A stretch of DNA of 64,000 nucleotides from Liolophura sinensis (GCF_032854445.1 NC_088295.1:92621805-92685804); one strand, 5' to 3'; shown: positions 1 through 12,725, counted from the first letter of the stretch. The notes: a model not told the origin generated them from the letters alone. Numbers and translations are program-made.

Positions 1-2180
1 TTAAACTAGGTCATGTAGTCCTAGCACAAGCTTCAATTCAAAGTTATTGTGTAGAGTAACGATTATATAGAGGCTTTGTACATGAAGCTACAAAACTGTA
101 TGGTGATAACATGGAGAATGATCAGTAGGAAGGGTAGGAAGATTTCACATACTGATTGTCTCAGCTGATGAGACTTTGTCAGATCATCATCAATATTAAT
201 ACAGGGTAGTTTGGACTTATATGTGACAACCTGGTGATATTAAAATTTCCTGGTTTATACCCATGGAGTGAAGAGCTTTTCATAGTGATGATCTAAATAA
301 ATAGGTGATGTCATCCAGTAAGATTCAAAGGTGCAAAGTCTGTCACATTACGTTTATATTGTTGTAAAGCAGTATATAGGTAGACAAAATACAACAAACA
401 ACAATGTATTTATCTTAAATTATGAATATTTTCATGATACAGAATCATCTTTTTTATGACCTGTACTCAATTGAGGTCATCGATTTATTTTGAGCCCTTA
501 AAAACAAGTGCATGACCAAACACCCTGACCCCTGCTTACATGAGGTCATAATAATGTTCATTAGCCCCTGTAATAAATAAACGGGTTATTCACAGGAGGG
601 TGACGTATGATTGTAAATGACATGTAAGTGTGACTTGTCATCTGTACAAACCCTGGTCTGCACTAGTCCATGGTACTGACTGTGGTCAGGCTCGTTAGAC
701 CGGTTTACTTGATGAAGGGATATAATAAAGAGTCAATCAGCGCGCATATTTGTATGGATACAATAAAGACTTCACACAGACTTCCCCAGTCCCCACCACT
801 ACTCCCCTCTCCCCCAAGTCCCACCACTAACTCCCGCTCTCCAATCCCCACCACTAACTCCCCCTTCCCCCAGTCCCCACCACCTCCTGATTCCTAGAAA
901 TTAGGTCATGTTACCTCACCACCCACCCTTTGTTACCAAGGAAGTTTAATGGGGCTCGAGAAGGGTGGGGGAGGCAATCAATAAGCTGACTGAAATCTGT
1001 GAAGGAAGGGAAGTAACCCATGCATTAGTCATATATTGTTCTNNNNNNNNNNNNNNNNNNNNNNNNNNNNNNNNNNNNNNNNNNNNNNNNNNNNNNNNNN
1101 NNNNNNNNNNNNNNNNNNNNNNNNNNNNNNNNNNNNNNNNNNNNNNNNNNNNNNNNNNNNNNNNNNNNNNNNNNNNNNNNNNNNNNNNNNNNNNNNNNNN
1201 NNNNNNNNNNNNNNNNNNNNNNNNNNNNNNNNNNNNNNNNNNATTGTTCTTAAAAATACCCAATGCCCAGGAGTGTTGAGATTGGAGTGTGATACCCTTG
1301 TACCCTGAGCTGTTTGATTTATGAATTATACATGAGAATGATGTAATCACACTCCCCTCTTCTGTGACCTCTCTCCTCTGCCCTATATGCCCAAGGAGAG
1401 TTTACTAGGATGCATGAATAATTGTTAAGCACCATGGTGATGGCATGTGCATGTAGTACCAAGTAAACCTACCAGCCATTCCACTGTTATACGATGAACA
1501 GCCAAAGGGAAGTAACTCATGGTGCATTTTTAATAATGTGTAAATCTGAAATCTCTACTGTTTGTAACATATCATGAGTTAAATGAGTAGCAAGACTAAG
1601 GAATGGGGTCCGACGGTTTGCTTCTTTTCTGGAAATCTGTGTCAATTTCTCTCTTTCTGACAACATATGGTATATGTTTGCTGATTGTGTTTGGCTTGTT
1701 TCCATGGTAACGAGTAGACAACACATATCATCAACTGATGTTGCCATGACAATCAGATGAGAGAAGTTATGTGTGGTTTGTCCTTCATCTTCAGTTTTAA
1801 ACTGCAAATGAAGCATTCTAGGTCAATCACACATTTATATTCATGTAGGCAATTATATTATTGTAAAAGTCGGTGTACAATTCCTTGATGATTGTTATAG
1901 TACACATGTGAATGCTGACCATTTCCGTAGTAAAACATTGAGGTGATGTGTGTTTATGACATGTGACATGTTTCTCTGGTAGTCCTTCCATAATAGTGCC
2001 ATCCGTAATTGTTAATTCCAATCACACTCCTGTAACTTCATTCACAAATAGCAGCAGGTAAATATACCTGTCATGACACCACACGTTAATAGACATCCAG
2101 CCAAAGTCGTCCTTTTGTTAGATTGCCCAGATGCGAGCATGATCTACGGAATCTTGAGGCATCATTTCACCAGGCATCCA
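1..2180. other. No gene recognised; left edge including the assembly gap
   Basis: AT-rich unique-looking DNA. Short reading frames here, such as 670-897 plus (proline/serine low complexity over a C-rich run) and 1517-1816 minus, match no family I know and lack convincing splice context. No RNA gene is visible. Missing 5' exons of the gene ending at 12112 could lie in or before this stretch. Confidence 0.5.
1043..1242. other. Assembly gap (200 N)
   Basis: Exactly 200 undetermined bases. The eight bases before the gap and the eight after it are both ATTGTTCT, so the gap may be a fixed-size placeholder over a short overlap or repeat rather than a measured distance. Confidence 0.99.
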
Positions 2181-2185
2181 TAAAC

Positions 2186-2283
2186 TGTGGCTGCTTGGAT
2201 GTCCACAAATTGCGACTGGATGGGTTGTCCACAGATTACAGCTGGATGGGGTTTCCATAACTGTAGCTGGGAGGGGTGTCCAG
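2186..2283. repeat. Short degenerate tandem repeat, about 32 bp unit
   Basis: Three to four diverged copies of a unit with the core CTGGATGGG followed by TGTCCACA. No coding signal is attached. Confidence 0.5.
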
Positions 2284-3974
2284 TCTCCAGTGTGATGCTT
2301 CCATTAGTTCATGTGTGATGACATAAGATTCCACCATTGCTTGACACTGAGGAATGATCCAGCCAGGAGGTGGACAATCCACAAGTCAGCTCTGAAGACC
2401 ATGGCAACTGGTCGTGCCGTGCCGTGCCGTGTGGATCAAGTTAAACTCAAGCAGTCCATAGTTAATCTGATCTTGTTCAGATTAACTGTCTGTTCATGCT
2501 TATGTTTGTGTCTTGTGTTTTGGGAGTTATTTGTTACAGATATGATTGTTCTTACTAAATGAGATGCTGGGTAAACACCTGGCTCAGACATCATTTCTGT
2601 TGGTGTCGATATTTTGCTGTTGTGATATCATCATTTGAATATCTTCCTCATTATTCTCTGCTCACTCCAATTTCATTCTGTATTATCATTCTATATTAGC
2701 ATTACATTATCATTTTATCTTACCATTCTCAGTCACTTACTTTTTATTGTCACAAAACTGTTTAGGCTGTTCTTTCACTAGGTTCATTAGAATCATGGCA
2801 TTAAGTAACTGTCACATGCCAGAAGCAGTTGGAAGTTTTGTGGAATGGATTTTCATTGTTGTGCTTCGTATTTATTTTGACTTCCCACCTGGTTAATCAA
2901 GGCTATCTAACCCATAAAACCCATTGTTTACAATGCTGGCTGCTTGATGGCTGTGCATTCGGGACTGGATGAGTGTAGGGGCTTCACACTTGGCACACCT
3001 CGCTGTAACTTGGGTGGTGAGGCTTGAGCTTACTGGTGGGTGTGGCATGGTCACGGCATACGCCCAAGGCTTGATGACAGACAGTTTGTGACCAGTGGCC
3101 TTTGTTTGTCATTGCAGGTGGCACTGGTGGGGATGGCTGTTGTGCTGTGGAGTTAAGGCCTGTGAGGGGCAATGACCGTTGGTCTGGGAAAAAAGACCCG
3201 GCAGAAGGGACACGGTTTGTTTAGATCCATATACATCCGAGTCTGATGACCATGGCGCTGATACATGCCCAACTATTTTCATTATCATATTGTTCTATCT
3301 TTATCTCATTGAGTTGCCTTCCCCAGATGGTATTTCATTCTTAATAACCTGTACCTTAGTTTTCCCACTACTGTTGTATTCTTTACAACATGGGCCATTC
3401 GTAGTTCTTCATTACTTAAGTATGTGTGAATGAAGTATAGCTATTTAAGTGAAACAGCTTGTTTATGAGAAAATTGTTTTTTTTCTCTCTCTCTAGATTT
3501 GAAATTCCAATTACACATTTACATGTACTTGCATTAAGATTACATTTTTGTTGTTGTTAATACAAAAATAATTTACATGTTCATTTTAAATGTGCTTGGA
3601 AGACATGTTTCTTATTTATGTCTGAAAATTTTTTCACGAGACATTGCATCTTCCATACTGGACATGGTATGTTACAGAGCTTATATTTTGTATGTTCATT
3701 ACTAATTTTTTCAAGGATAAAAAGGCATACTTTATGTGCTTTTAATTGTTATGTGTTTTGCCATTTTTTTTTACGTAACTTAGAGCACATTTTGCACTTG
3801 TTAATTCTGCAATTGTTTGGGTCATCTACAGGTGAGCTAAATGATCAGGTTGGTCAGTGTTCAGTAAGCATGTTGATCTGGATCTGTGCCTTGGGTTTCA
3901 CTGTATAACAGTTATCATCCACTCTGTTCCTCTAGCTCATCACCATCATGTCTGCCACCCTCTGTCTTATGTTT

Positions 3975-4120
3975 AATTATACCCCCGAAGTTAGGGGAGG
4001 TATACTGGAATCTGTCTGTTTGTCTGTTTGTAGACGTGATTTTGTCCATGCATCTCCTCCTAAGCTACAGCGCCGATTTTGAGGACACTTACATGATACC
4101 ATATATCTTACCTGTCATCT
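3975..4120 (+). repeat. Possible dispersed repeat with tetranucleotide core
   Basis: The block starts CCCCCGAAGTTAGGGGAGGT, runs into a TGTCTGTT-type simple repeat and then a GC-richer segment. From general familiarity this looks like an interspersed element found in mollusc introns. Only one copy is in the window, so repetition is not demonstrated here. Confidence 0.3.
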
Positions 4121-4680
4121 GAACTTGTGCATGCTTTAGGTTAATTACAATAGAGTAATTATATTCATAACTACTCCCATTCAGGTGTTTAGTGCAATAA
4201 TGGATTTACATGTGTGCTGTACGAATTCTCTTCGGATTGCTACATTTCTCCTGTCAAACTGAATGTACCAGTAGCGCAAGCAATGCACACCACAAATGCC
4301 CCATGAAGCAATGTATATGAAGCTAATCTTCCAAATAAAGGTTTTCTTGTATTTTTTGAAATGTTTGGGAAGAGGAAAGTAGGGTATTTCGGACATCCAA
4401 ATTCTAGTTTTTACTTTGTGTCTAGCTCATCATGTTTTGGATTCCGGCTCTTGTGAGTTTGACTGTGGCTTTATGTCAGGACGTTTGTCAGGTATCTGAG
4501 AAGGTGCTCTGCTTTTCACTAGACTCTACTTAGTTTCCTCTATTCACAGACCCCAAGTGTTGCTCCAATAGTGAAATATTTTTAACATTGTAAAACACCA
4601 GTGGAATAATTTCTTGCTGCAAAAATTTGTATTACATTCCAATATTATCAATATGTTTATTACTTATCATAATATATATT

Positions 4681-4722
4681 TGTGTGCGTGTGTGCGTGCG
4701 CGCGCGCTCGCTCGCTCGCTCT
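4681..4722. repeat. Compound microsatellite TG / CG / CTCG
   Basis: Alternating TGTGCG steps pass into a CGCGCG run and then CTCG repeats. The alternating purine-pyrimidine part is the kind of sequence that can adopt Z-DNA. Confidence 0.85.
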
Positions 4723-5449
4723 AGAGTGGCCCTGGCTATTACATGTATATAGCAGCATTAGAGTGTTATACACTAAGTTGTTGTTGGACTGCTTATGTTA
4801 CTGGAAATAACGGCAGATAACTCTATTGTGGTTCTGCACACCATGTTTGTCCCATACATATTAATTGATGTTGAGAATACTGCCCAATCTCAGTATGACA
4901 TCAGCAGCACTGTGACTTACTGTAGTCACTTGTAATTTACATGTATGCACCTGTATGTAGATCAGCTTTCTGTTGATGATCTCAAGCAAAATCAGAGCAC
5001 AGCTAACATTTCATTATCTGGTAGGTTTAGTTTTGGTACATAAATGTAAGTATGTTCAAAGTAATGGGTCAGGTTTATGCTAGATTCTCTTTACCGATAA
5101 CAATGTAGTGAAAGAAAGCTATAAAAGAATTTTCATTCCAAGACCGTTAGTACATTCAGATGTTTCTACTGTGGGCTTGATGAACCACATAGCCATTGTT
5201 TAGGCTATGACTCTGATGTCAGAAGTTTCTCCCAGTTTAAACACAGGCAGCTGTAAGTGTCAGAATATCCTTTGTTACCCATGAGGTAAAGAATAATTGT
5301 TACAAAAACATAACCTGAACATAAACATGGATGTAGCACCAAAAAATGAAATGGGATGTGATGTCACAGTACCCTGCTCATCTTGGAATTCAAGTATTTG
5401 AATGTGTATAATTGTATTTAAAACTTAACAGCTAAAGCCCAAAATTAAA

Positions 5450-5602
5450 AGGTGGGAAGGTCTTCTGGCAACCTGCTGATGGTTGTGGGTTTCCCCCGGG
5501 CTCTGCCTGGTTTCCTCCCACCATAATGCTGGCAGCTGTCATATAAGTGAAATATTCTTGAGTACGGCATAAAACACCAATCAGATAAAATAAATAAATA
5601 AA
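5450..5602 (+). mobile_element. SINE, 3' part (family A)
   Basis: Matches the body and tail of the full copy at 28776-29042: GGGAAGGTCT, CACCATAATGCTGG, AAATATTCTTGAGTACGGC, then an AAATA-rich tail. The tRNA-like head is missing, as in 5'-truncated retroposed copies. Confidence 0.8.
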
Positions 5603-5687
5603 ACTATCCGTTCAGACACGTGTAGATATATGTTTCAGCATTTCTGTATTAGTTGATGCGGACTTCAGATTTGAGCTGTCTTTTGCT

Positions 5688-5836
5688 CTAATCCTCCGCT
5701 GATGTGATTCCACCAGACCCGTACTGTACCATACACTCTAATCCTCCGCTGATGTGATTCCACCAGACCCGTACTGTACCATACACTCTAATTCTCCACT
5801 GATGTGATTCCACCAGACCCGTACTGTACCATACAG
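5688..5836. repeat. Tandem repeat, 50 bp x 3
   Basis: Three nearly identical copies of a unit beginning CTAATCCTCCGCTGATG and ending CCATACACT. Confidence 0.9.
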
Positions 5837-6515
5837 TATTTTGCCTGTATTCATGTGCCATTTATCTTTAGAATGACTGACAGTAATGTGAAAAGATATT
5901 TTTGTATTCCTCCTAGGCCTAGTTGTTATGTTATATTTGTAATGTGTCACCTTAAGTATACATGTCTATATGCATTATGTCAGACTTCTGTGCACTGGTT
6001 TTTACTATACTCTTCAGTTTCAGATTCACTCTGTGGAAATACTTAGTTTACTTAGTGGTTTTCAGCACGCATAAATTATTGTCATTAATGCGCCATGTAT
6101 TAGCTATAAATTGCCCGCAGGACTTGCTACACAATTGTTATTCTAAAATCAGCCATGAACTTTGAGTCAAACTGAACTCTGTGCAATGCTGAAGTTGTAT
6201 AATAAATGTAAAAGTTTAGGTCAGGGATGTTCATGTGTAGCAGGGTGGTGAGGAAAATATTTTGTTTGATATATCTGGCAATTATACTTGTATACTTTCC
6301 TGTACTATAATTTATTACTGATTTCTTCTCAGTTTGGATACATATACCTGGGGTGTCCCACTTGTTAATGACAGTTTCTTCCCCTGTTGCTGAGAAATGC
6401 TGTAAAGTAGGATATGTCCACCTGTGAATAGTTACATGTATATGTTACGGTGTGTAGTAAAATAGTCAGTGGTTAAGACAGTGTTCAGGACACGTGACTT
6501 TGTCCTGCGTATCTA
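5837..6515. other. Nothing recognised
   Basis: AT-rich DNA between two tandem arrays. Short frames only, no family match and no RNA gene. Confidence 0.5.
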
Positions 6516-7489
6516 AGGCAGCCTTACACAGCGTGTCTTTGTCTTCACCTGTTGTCTGGATTACACATGACATCAGGCACCTGTATTTAGATTCATGTGT
6601 GTCAGGCAGCCTTACACAGCGTGTCTTTGTCTTCACCTGTTGTCTGGATTACACATGACATCAGGCACCTGTATTTAGATTCATGTGTGTCAGGCAGCCT
6701 TACACAGCGTGTCTTTGTCTTCACCTGTTGTCTGGCTTACACATGACATCAGGCACCTGTATTTAGATTCATGTGTGTCAGGCAGCCTTACACAGCGTGT
6801 CTTTGTCTTCACCTGTTGTCTGGCTTACACATGACATCAGGCACCTGTATTTAGATTCATGTGTGTCAGGCAGCCTTACACAGTGTGTCTTTGTCTTCAC
6901 CTGTTGTCTGGCTTACACATGACATCAGGCACCTGTATTTAGATTCATGTGTGTCAGGCAGCCTTACACAGCGTGTCTTTGTCTTCACCTGTTGTCTGGC
7001 TTACACATGACATCAGGCACCTGTATTTAGATTCATGTGTGTCAGGCAGCCTTACACAGCGTGTCTTTGTCTTCACCTGTTGTCTGGCTTACACATGACA
7101 TCAGGCACCTGTATTTAGATTCATGTGTGTCAGGCAGCCTTACACAGCATGTCTTTGTCTTCACCTGTTGTCTGGTTTACACATGACATCAGGCACCTGG
7201 TATTTAGGTTCATGTGTGTCAGGCAGCCTTACACAGCGTGTCTTTGTCTTCACCTGTTGTCTGGCTTACACATGACATCAGGCACCTGGTATTTAGGTTC
7301 ATGTGTGTCAGGCAGCCTTACACAGCGTGTCTTTGTCTTCACCTGTTGTCTGGCTTACACATGACATCAGGCACCTGTATTTAGATTCATGTGTGTCAGG
7401 CAGCCTTACACAGTGTGTCTTTGTCTTCACCTGTTGTCTGGCTTACACATGACATCAGGCACCTGTATTTAGGTTCATGTGTGTCAGGC
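6516..7489. repeat. Minisatellite, 88 bp x 11
   Basis: Eleven head-to-tail copies of an 88-bp unit beginning GGCAGCCTTACACAGCG. Copies differ at few positions (CTGGCTTAC/CTGGTTTAC; CACCTGTATT/CACCTGGTATT), so the array is young or homogenised. The small frames across it are periodic and not genes. Confidence 0.95.
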
Positions 7490-8612
7490 TTGATGTTTTA
7501 CAGAGATTTGAACAGCCTGACCCTGGTTATTGATGTCTGTGCTGTCAGGAGTGTTGATTTTGACATGGCCAAAAGTATGAATATGATAAGATCGTACATA
7601 TAGGTGTTACAGGCACAGAGTTGAGGTGTCTTTAAATGGTTAGTAATCAAAAGATTTCCTTACACTTTTGTTGCCTGTGTGTGAGCTCCACTCTACATGT
7701 ATTATGTCTTACCTGGTTACTGGTAGATCGGGCGTTACTGAACTGTTTTCAGATCAGATAGTTTACAGAAAGTGAGTTCTTCCTGCTAAATCATGTGGTG
7801 CCAACTTAAGGATTAATGCTAAAAGGAAACTTAATATTTTTCTCAGGCTAATTTTCTGTTTGGTGGTAATTTACTTGTAGTAATGGTAACATGACTGAAA
7901 TCTTTGATCAGTGGCTATTTTTTGTAAGCAGTGTAGAATGTAGCCAAGAATAAAAGTTTTTATGATGTTGTTGCTTTGAAAAATGGTTAATAAAACTTTG
8001 ACTTTTTTACCTTAAGAATCCATTTTAGTTATTTTGCACATTTCTTATAGAAGTTATATATCAGTTCACAGTTTGAACCCATGTCTCGTTTTTCTAGCAT
8101 CTATACATTACATTTTCACATAGCAAGGTGTTATTCCTGGGTTAAGTCATCACATTTTACCCCTTTCATGTGGCTGATGGGAAGCCATTGGGTGACCCAT
8201 CCTTAGTACATCAATGGACCAACAGGATTTTGTGGTGTGTGAAAGTTGGATAAAATACCTGTATGTTGGAAGGACCTCTGGCTGACTCTTCAAAGCCTTG
8301 TAGTCTTAAGACACTAGTCAAGCTTCACAACAACAGACCTATAGGCTTGGTCAGGTGTTGGCCCATCAGCAGGTGCTCTGAAGACAGTGGCTGCTAGAGC
8401 ACAAATGATGATCACTGGCTCTAATAATGTTTATTTGGTTTATATGAAATTGAAAAGCTTGATGTGCACTGAACACAAACTATACACATCTACTTGAGCA
8501 CTTGACATTTTTAATTGACATTCATAAGTTGATTGGTAACTGAACAAGTTACTTACTTGTGAATAAATAAGAAGATGTTATGCATACATGTGTGCAATGG
8601 CCTTGTTCATTT
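7490..8612. other. Nothing recognised
   Basis: Unique-looking AT-rich DNA between arrays with no supported exon, RNA gene or element. Confidence 0.5.
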
Positions 8613-9060
8613 ACTTGATCACTACTGGTCACAAGTTCGTACTTGATCACTACTGGTCACAAGTTCGTACCTGATCACTACTGGTCACAAGTTCGTACCT
8701 GATCACTACTGGTCACAAGTTCGTACTTGATCACTACTGGTCACAAGTTCGTACCTGATCACTACTGGTCACAAGTTCGTACCTGATCACTACTGGTCAC
8801 AAGTTCGTACCTGATCACTACTGGTCACAAGTTCGTACTTGATCATTATTGGTCACAAATTCGTACTTGATCACTACTGGTCACAAGTTCGTACTAGATC
8901 ACTACTGGTCACAAGTTCGTACCTGATCACTACTGGTCACAAGTTCGTACTTGATCACTACTGGTCACAAGTTCGTACTAGATCACTACTGGTCACAAGT
9001 TCGTACCTGATCACTACTGGTCACAAGTTTGTACTTGATCACTACTGGTCACAAGTTCGC
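8613..9060. repeat. Minisatellite, 28 bp x 16
   Basis: Sixteen contiguous copies of a 28-bp unit with the core GATCACTACTGGTCACAAG. There are no unique spacers, so it is not a CRISPR array. It ends about 100 bp upstream of the exon at 9166. Confidence 0.95.
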
Positions 9061-9165
9061 TCAGGTATAAGATCAATACTTGTGATTTCCCCAGTGGATA
9101 TGGGACAGTAATTAAACCCCAGGGGATGATAATAGTTAATTGTTGTGTTTTTTTTTTCTGTCCAG

Positions 9166-12112
9166 ATTTTGGCAACCATTCAGGAGGAGGGAGTCTTGAG
9201 ATGGGGAATGGTAGACCAGAACCCCGAGATTCCCCCAAGTAAGCAAGAACATGCCTGATGTACCAGTGACATAACTTTTGATGTCAAACAGCGGATGCTT
9301 TTAAAACCTTTAGTCATATGTAACCAGTGCGTGTCAATCATGCATTCTAAAACTTTCACAAAAAAGCTCTTCTGAACAGGTCAGAAATGTGAAAGATGGT
9401 AGTAAAGATCGACTTGCTGCAAATATAAGTCCCTTGACCATTGAGGTCACGTGTTCAAATCCAGCTTTTGCTGCTTCTACTGGGGCTTAAAGAGAGGAGG
9501 TTTGTCAGGTCGGTGGTTTACTGCGGGCACTCAGCTGCCTTAACTGTGGCTTAAAGACGTGAGGTTTGTCAGGTCAGTGGTTTACTGCAGGCACTCTGCT
9601 GCCTCAACTGGGGCTGAAAGACAGGAGGTTTGCCAGGTCGGTGGTTTACTGCAGACACTCTGCTGCCTCAACTGGGGCTTAAAGACAGGAGGTTTGTCAG
9701 GTCGGTGGTTTACTGCAGGCACTCTGCTGCCTCAACTGGGGCTTAAAGACAGGAGGTTTGTCAGATCAGTGGTTTACTGCAGGCACTCTGCTGCCTCAAC
9801 TGGGGCTTAAAGACAGGAGGTTTGTCAGGTCGGTGGTTTACTGCAGGCACTCTGCTGCCTCAACTGGGGCTTAAAGACGGGAGGTTTGTCAGGTTGGTGG
9901 TTTACTGCAGGCACTCTGCTGCCTCAGCTGGGGCTTAAAGACAGGAGGTTTGTCAGGTCGGTGGTTTACTGCAGGCACTCTGCTGCCTCAACTGTGGCTT
10001 AAAGACGTGAGGTTTGTCAGGTCAGTGGTTTACTGCAGGCACTCTGCTGCCTCAACTGGGGCTTAAAGACAGGAGGTTGTCAGGTCGGTGGTTTACTGCA
10101 GGCACTCTGCTGCCTCAACTGGGGCTTAAAGACAGGAGGTTTGTCAGATCAGTGGTTTACTGCAGGCACTCTGCTGCCTCAACTGGGGCTTAAAGACAGG
10201 AGGTTTGTCAGGTCGGTGGTTTACTGCAGGCACTCTGCTGCCTCAACTGGGGCTTAAAGACGGGAGGTTTGTCAGGTCGGTGGTTTACTGCAGGCACTCT
10301 GCTGCCTCAACTGGGGCTTAAAGACAGGAGGTTTGTCAGGTCAATGGTTTACTGCAGACACTCTGCTGCCTCAACTGGGGCTTAAAGACAGGAGGTTTGC
10401 CAGGTCGGTGGTTTACTGCAGGCACTCTGCTGCCTCAACTGGGGCTTAAAGACAGGAGGTTTGTCAGGTCGGTGGTTTACTGCAGGCACTCTGCTGCCTC
10501 AACTGGGACTTAAAGACAGGACGTTTGTCAGGTCGGTGGTTTACTGCAGGCACTCTGCTGCCTCAACTGGGGCTTAAAGACAGGAGGTTTGTCAGGTTGG
10601 TGGTTTACTGCAGGCACTCTGCTGCCTCAACTGGGGCTTAAAGACAGGAGGTTTGTCAGGTCGGTGGTTTACTGCAGGCACTCTGCTGCCTCAACTGGGG
10701 CTTAAAGACGGGAGGTTTGTCAGGTCGGTGGTTTACTGCAGGCACTCTGCTGCCTCAACTGGGGCTTAAAGACAGGAGGTTTGTCAGGTCAATGGTTTAC
10801 TGCAGGCACTCTGCTGCCTCAACTGGGGCTTAAAGACGTGAGGGTTGTCAGGTCGGCGGTGTATTTCAGGCACTCTAGTTTCCCGTCTCATTATAAACTG
10901 CAAAATGATAAATACACTAATGTTCATGTCATTAATCTGTGGCTTTTAAATACCACAAATAAGTAATGGAATACCACTAATAAGTAATGGAATACCATGG
11001 TATAAATGGAATACCATGGTAATGGAATACCATGGTATTCCATTACACAATTAAGTAGTGGAATACCACAGATAAGTAATAGAATACCACAAATAAGTAA
11101 TGGAGTACCACTAATAAGTAATGGAATATCATGGTATTCCATTACACAATTAAGTAGTGGAATACCACAAATAAGTAATGGAATAACACTAATAAGTAAT
11201 GAACTACCATGGTATTCCATTACCCAATTAAGTAGTGGAATACCACAGATAAGTAATAGAATATCACAAATAAGTAATGGAATACTACAAATAAGTAATA
11301 GTATTTTCAGAATCAGTTTATGGGTCTTTCTACTGATGGTTATTTTATTGTTATGTTTTTCCCCTGCTTTAAGGGCTGTAGCTCACACAAAAAGAAAACA
11401 ACATAAAACTGAGCGTTACAGATCTGCAAACTTGAACACTGGCATATAAAAGCTACCGGTTACATATTTAAGTATTGTCCATCAATGAAAAGTTCCCTTT
11501 TTTCATTGCAGAAGGCCACCTAGTGACATTTCCAGGAAGGATGTGAATGTGGACATGAAGCAGAGAGGAGGTCAAGGTCGTGGTTCACCGAGGTAACATC
11601 TGTGGGCTGGGACGATAATTAGACTTCAGTCTTTAATGCTATTTTTCTTCTGGTAGACCTCTTAATGGTAGACCAACTTTTGGAAGGCTAATCCCTGGTA
11701 CAATTTGATGAATTTATGCAGTCTTCCAGTGGTAATTTGTGTATTATATTGGTATTTGTTTTTAGCACAGGCTTATTTGTGCCCTCATTATAGAACTGTT
11801 ATACATACAACCAGTAATACATGAGCACATGTAATTTACTGGATTAGATGTTTTGATTTATTGAATTATTTGTATTTTAATGGAGAGTTTTAAGGATTAG
11901 TTTAGCACATGTAACGTTTGAGTGGATTGTGTGATTACAGGAAGAACTCTGTGGAGCCTGTTGAGAAGAAAGCCAAGGTAGCAGCAATGGCTGTAAGTGC
12001 ACCAGCACCGAGGAAGTTACCTCCCATGCCTCAAGTTGATGTCAACAGTCAAGTTAGGGCGATGAAGAAAAAGAAAAAAAGGAAGAAAAATCTACCTGAG
12101 AATGTTGAGTGA
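9166..12112 (+). CDS. 3'-terminal three exons of an unrecognised RG/lysine-rich protein
   Basis: Coding exons: 9166-9238, 11512-11592 and 11941-12112 (stop TGA 12110-12112). The first acceptor is a long T tract ending TCTGTCCAG and its donor is AA|GTAAGC. The second exon follows TTTCATTGCAG and ends AG|GTAACA. The third follows GTGATTACAG. Only the frame entering the first exon in phase 1 stays open, and it joins cleanly through both junctions, which is the main support. The ~109 visible residues are hydrophilic: a Gly/Ser/Arg/Pro stretch, QRGGQGRGSPRR, PAPRKLPPMP, then a lysine block (KKKKKRKK) just before the end. This composition suggests a nuclear or RNA-associated tail, but I do not recognise the family. 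Upstream exons were not found; they lie in the preceding 9 kb or outside the window. Confidence 0.65.
9481..10875. repeat. Minisatellite, 64 bp x ~22, in an intron
   Basis: Unit begins GGCTTAAAGACAGGAGG and includes GTTTACTGCAGGCACTCTG. It lies entirely in the intron between the exons at 9166-9238 and 11512-11592. Blocks of units recur with the same variants (GTCAGATCAGTGG; GACGGGAGG), indicating multi-unit duplications. Confidence 0.95.
10960..11306. repeat. AT-rich ~21 bp repeat with embedded palindromes
   Basis: Copies of GGAATACCACAAATAAGTAA alternate with the self-complementary core AATACCATGGTATT. One perfect 28-bp palindrome spans 11019-11046, centred on CCATGG, and near-copies occur near 11135 and 11210. 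Intronic. Confidence 0.85.
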
Positions 12113-12305
12113 TGACTTCAAAAAACCAAGACAAGAACGGTCTTACTACATTGTCTGTGATAATCTTAACCTTTTATTATATCATCATCAGAAGTTCTAT
12201 CTGGTTTTGTCAGCCATCGCTTGTGTGTATTATTTTATCTAAGGAATTTACCTGTGCTCGAAGTTTATCCTTCCAGTGCCTACGAAGTCTGCAGGCATAA
12301 TGTGG

Positions 12306-12548
12306 ACAAACAGACTTCATACATATATACCTCATACATATATACTTCATACATACAGACCTCATACATACAGACCTCATACATACAGACCGCAAGCGTA
12401 CAGACCTTATACCTACAGACTTCACACATACAGACCTCGTACATACAAACCTCATAGATAGAGACCTCATACATACAGACCTCATGCATGCAAATGTCAT
12501 ACATACAGGTCTCATACATACAGACCTTATACATACAAACCTCAAATA
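12306..12548. repeat. Short tandem repeat, 14 bp unit
   Basis: About 17 variants of CATACATACAGACC and CATACATATATACC, starting ~190 bp after the stop codon at 12112. Both strands are open here only because the unit lacks stops. Confidence 0.85.
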
Positions 12549-12564
12549 CACATACATCCTCTCT

Positions 12565-12725
12565 GGCCACACGTGGGAGGTCTAGCATCAAACTGTGGAT
12601 GGTCGTGGATTTCCCCCTTGGTCTGGTTTCTGCCCACCATAATGTTGGCCGTCATTGTACATGTATATCATAAATGAAATATTCTTGAGTAGGGCATAAA
12701 GCCCCAATCAAGTAAATAAACGGAT
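12565..12725 (+). mobile_element. SINE, 3' part (family A)
   Basis: Shares GGTCGTGGATTTCCCCC, CACCATAATGTTGG and AAATATTCTTGAGTAGGGC with the full copy at 28776-29042, ending in an AAATAAA-type tail. That tail also offers an AATAAA ~600 bp downstream of the stop at 12112, which could serve as a polyadenylation signal; this is inference. Confidence 0.75.

Larger units (their letters stand above)
2300..5440. other. No gene recognised; mostly unique intergenic or intronic DNA
   Basis: Nothing assignable except a possible dispersed element near 3975-4120 and a microsatellite at 4681-4722. At about 3118-3213 a stretch follows a good acceptor (GTCATTGCAG) and stays open for some 32 codons in one plus-strand frame. 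Its product is unrecognised and its donor is weak, so I do not call it an exon. Confidence 0.4.

Noticed and set aside
670-897. 75-codon proline/serine-rich frame
   Set aside because: Low-complexity C-rich run; the reading is an effect of repeated CCCCACCACTAACTCCC words.
1517-1816. 99-codon minus-strand frame
   Set aside because: Ordinary composition but no recognisable domain, no splice partners and no supporting context.
3118-3213. Possible upstream exon of the 9166-12112 gene
   Set aside because: Good acceptor and an open frame, but the donor is weak, the phase (ending 2) does not fit the exon at 9166 (needs 1), and no homology is recognised.
8613-9060. CRISPR-like regular 28-bp repeat
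   Set aside because: Units are contiguous with no unique spacers, and the context is eukaryotic.
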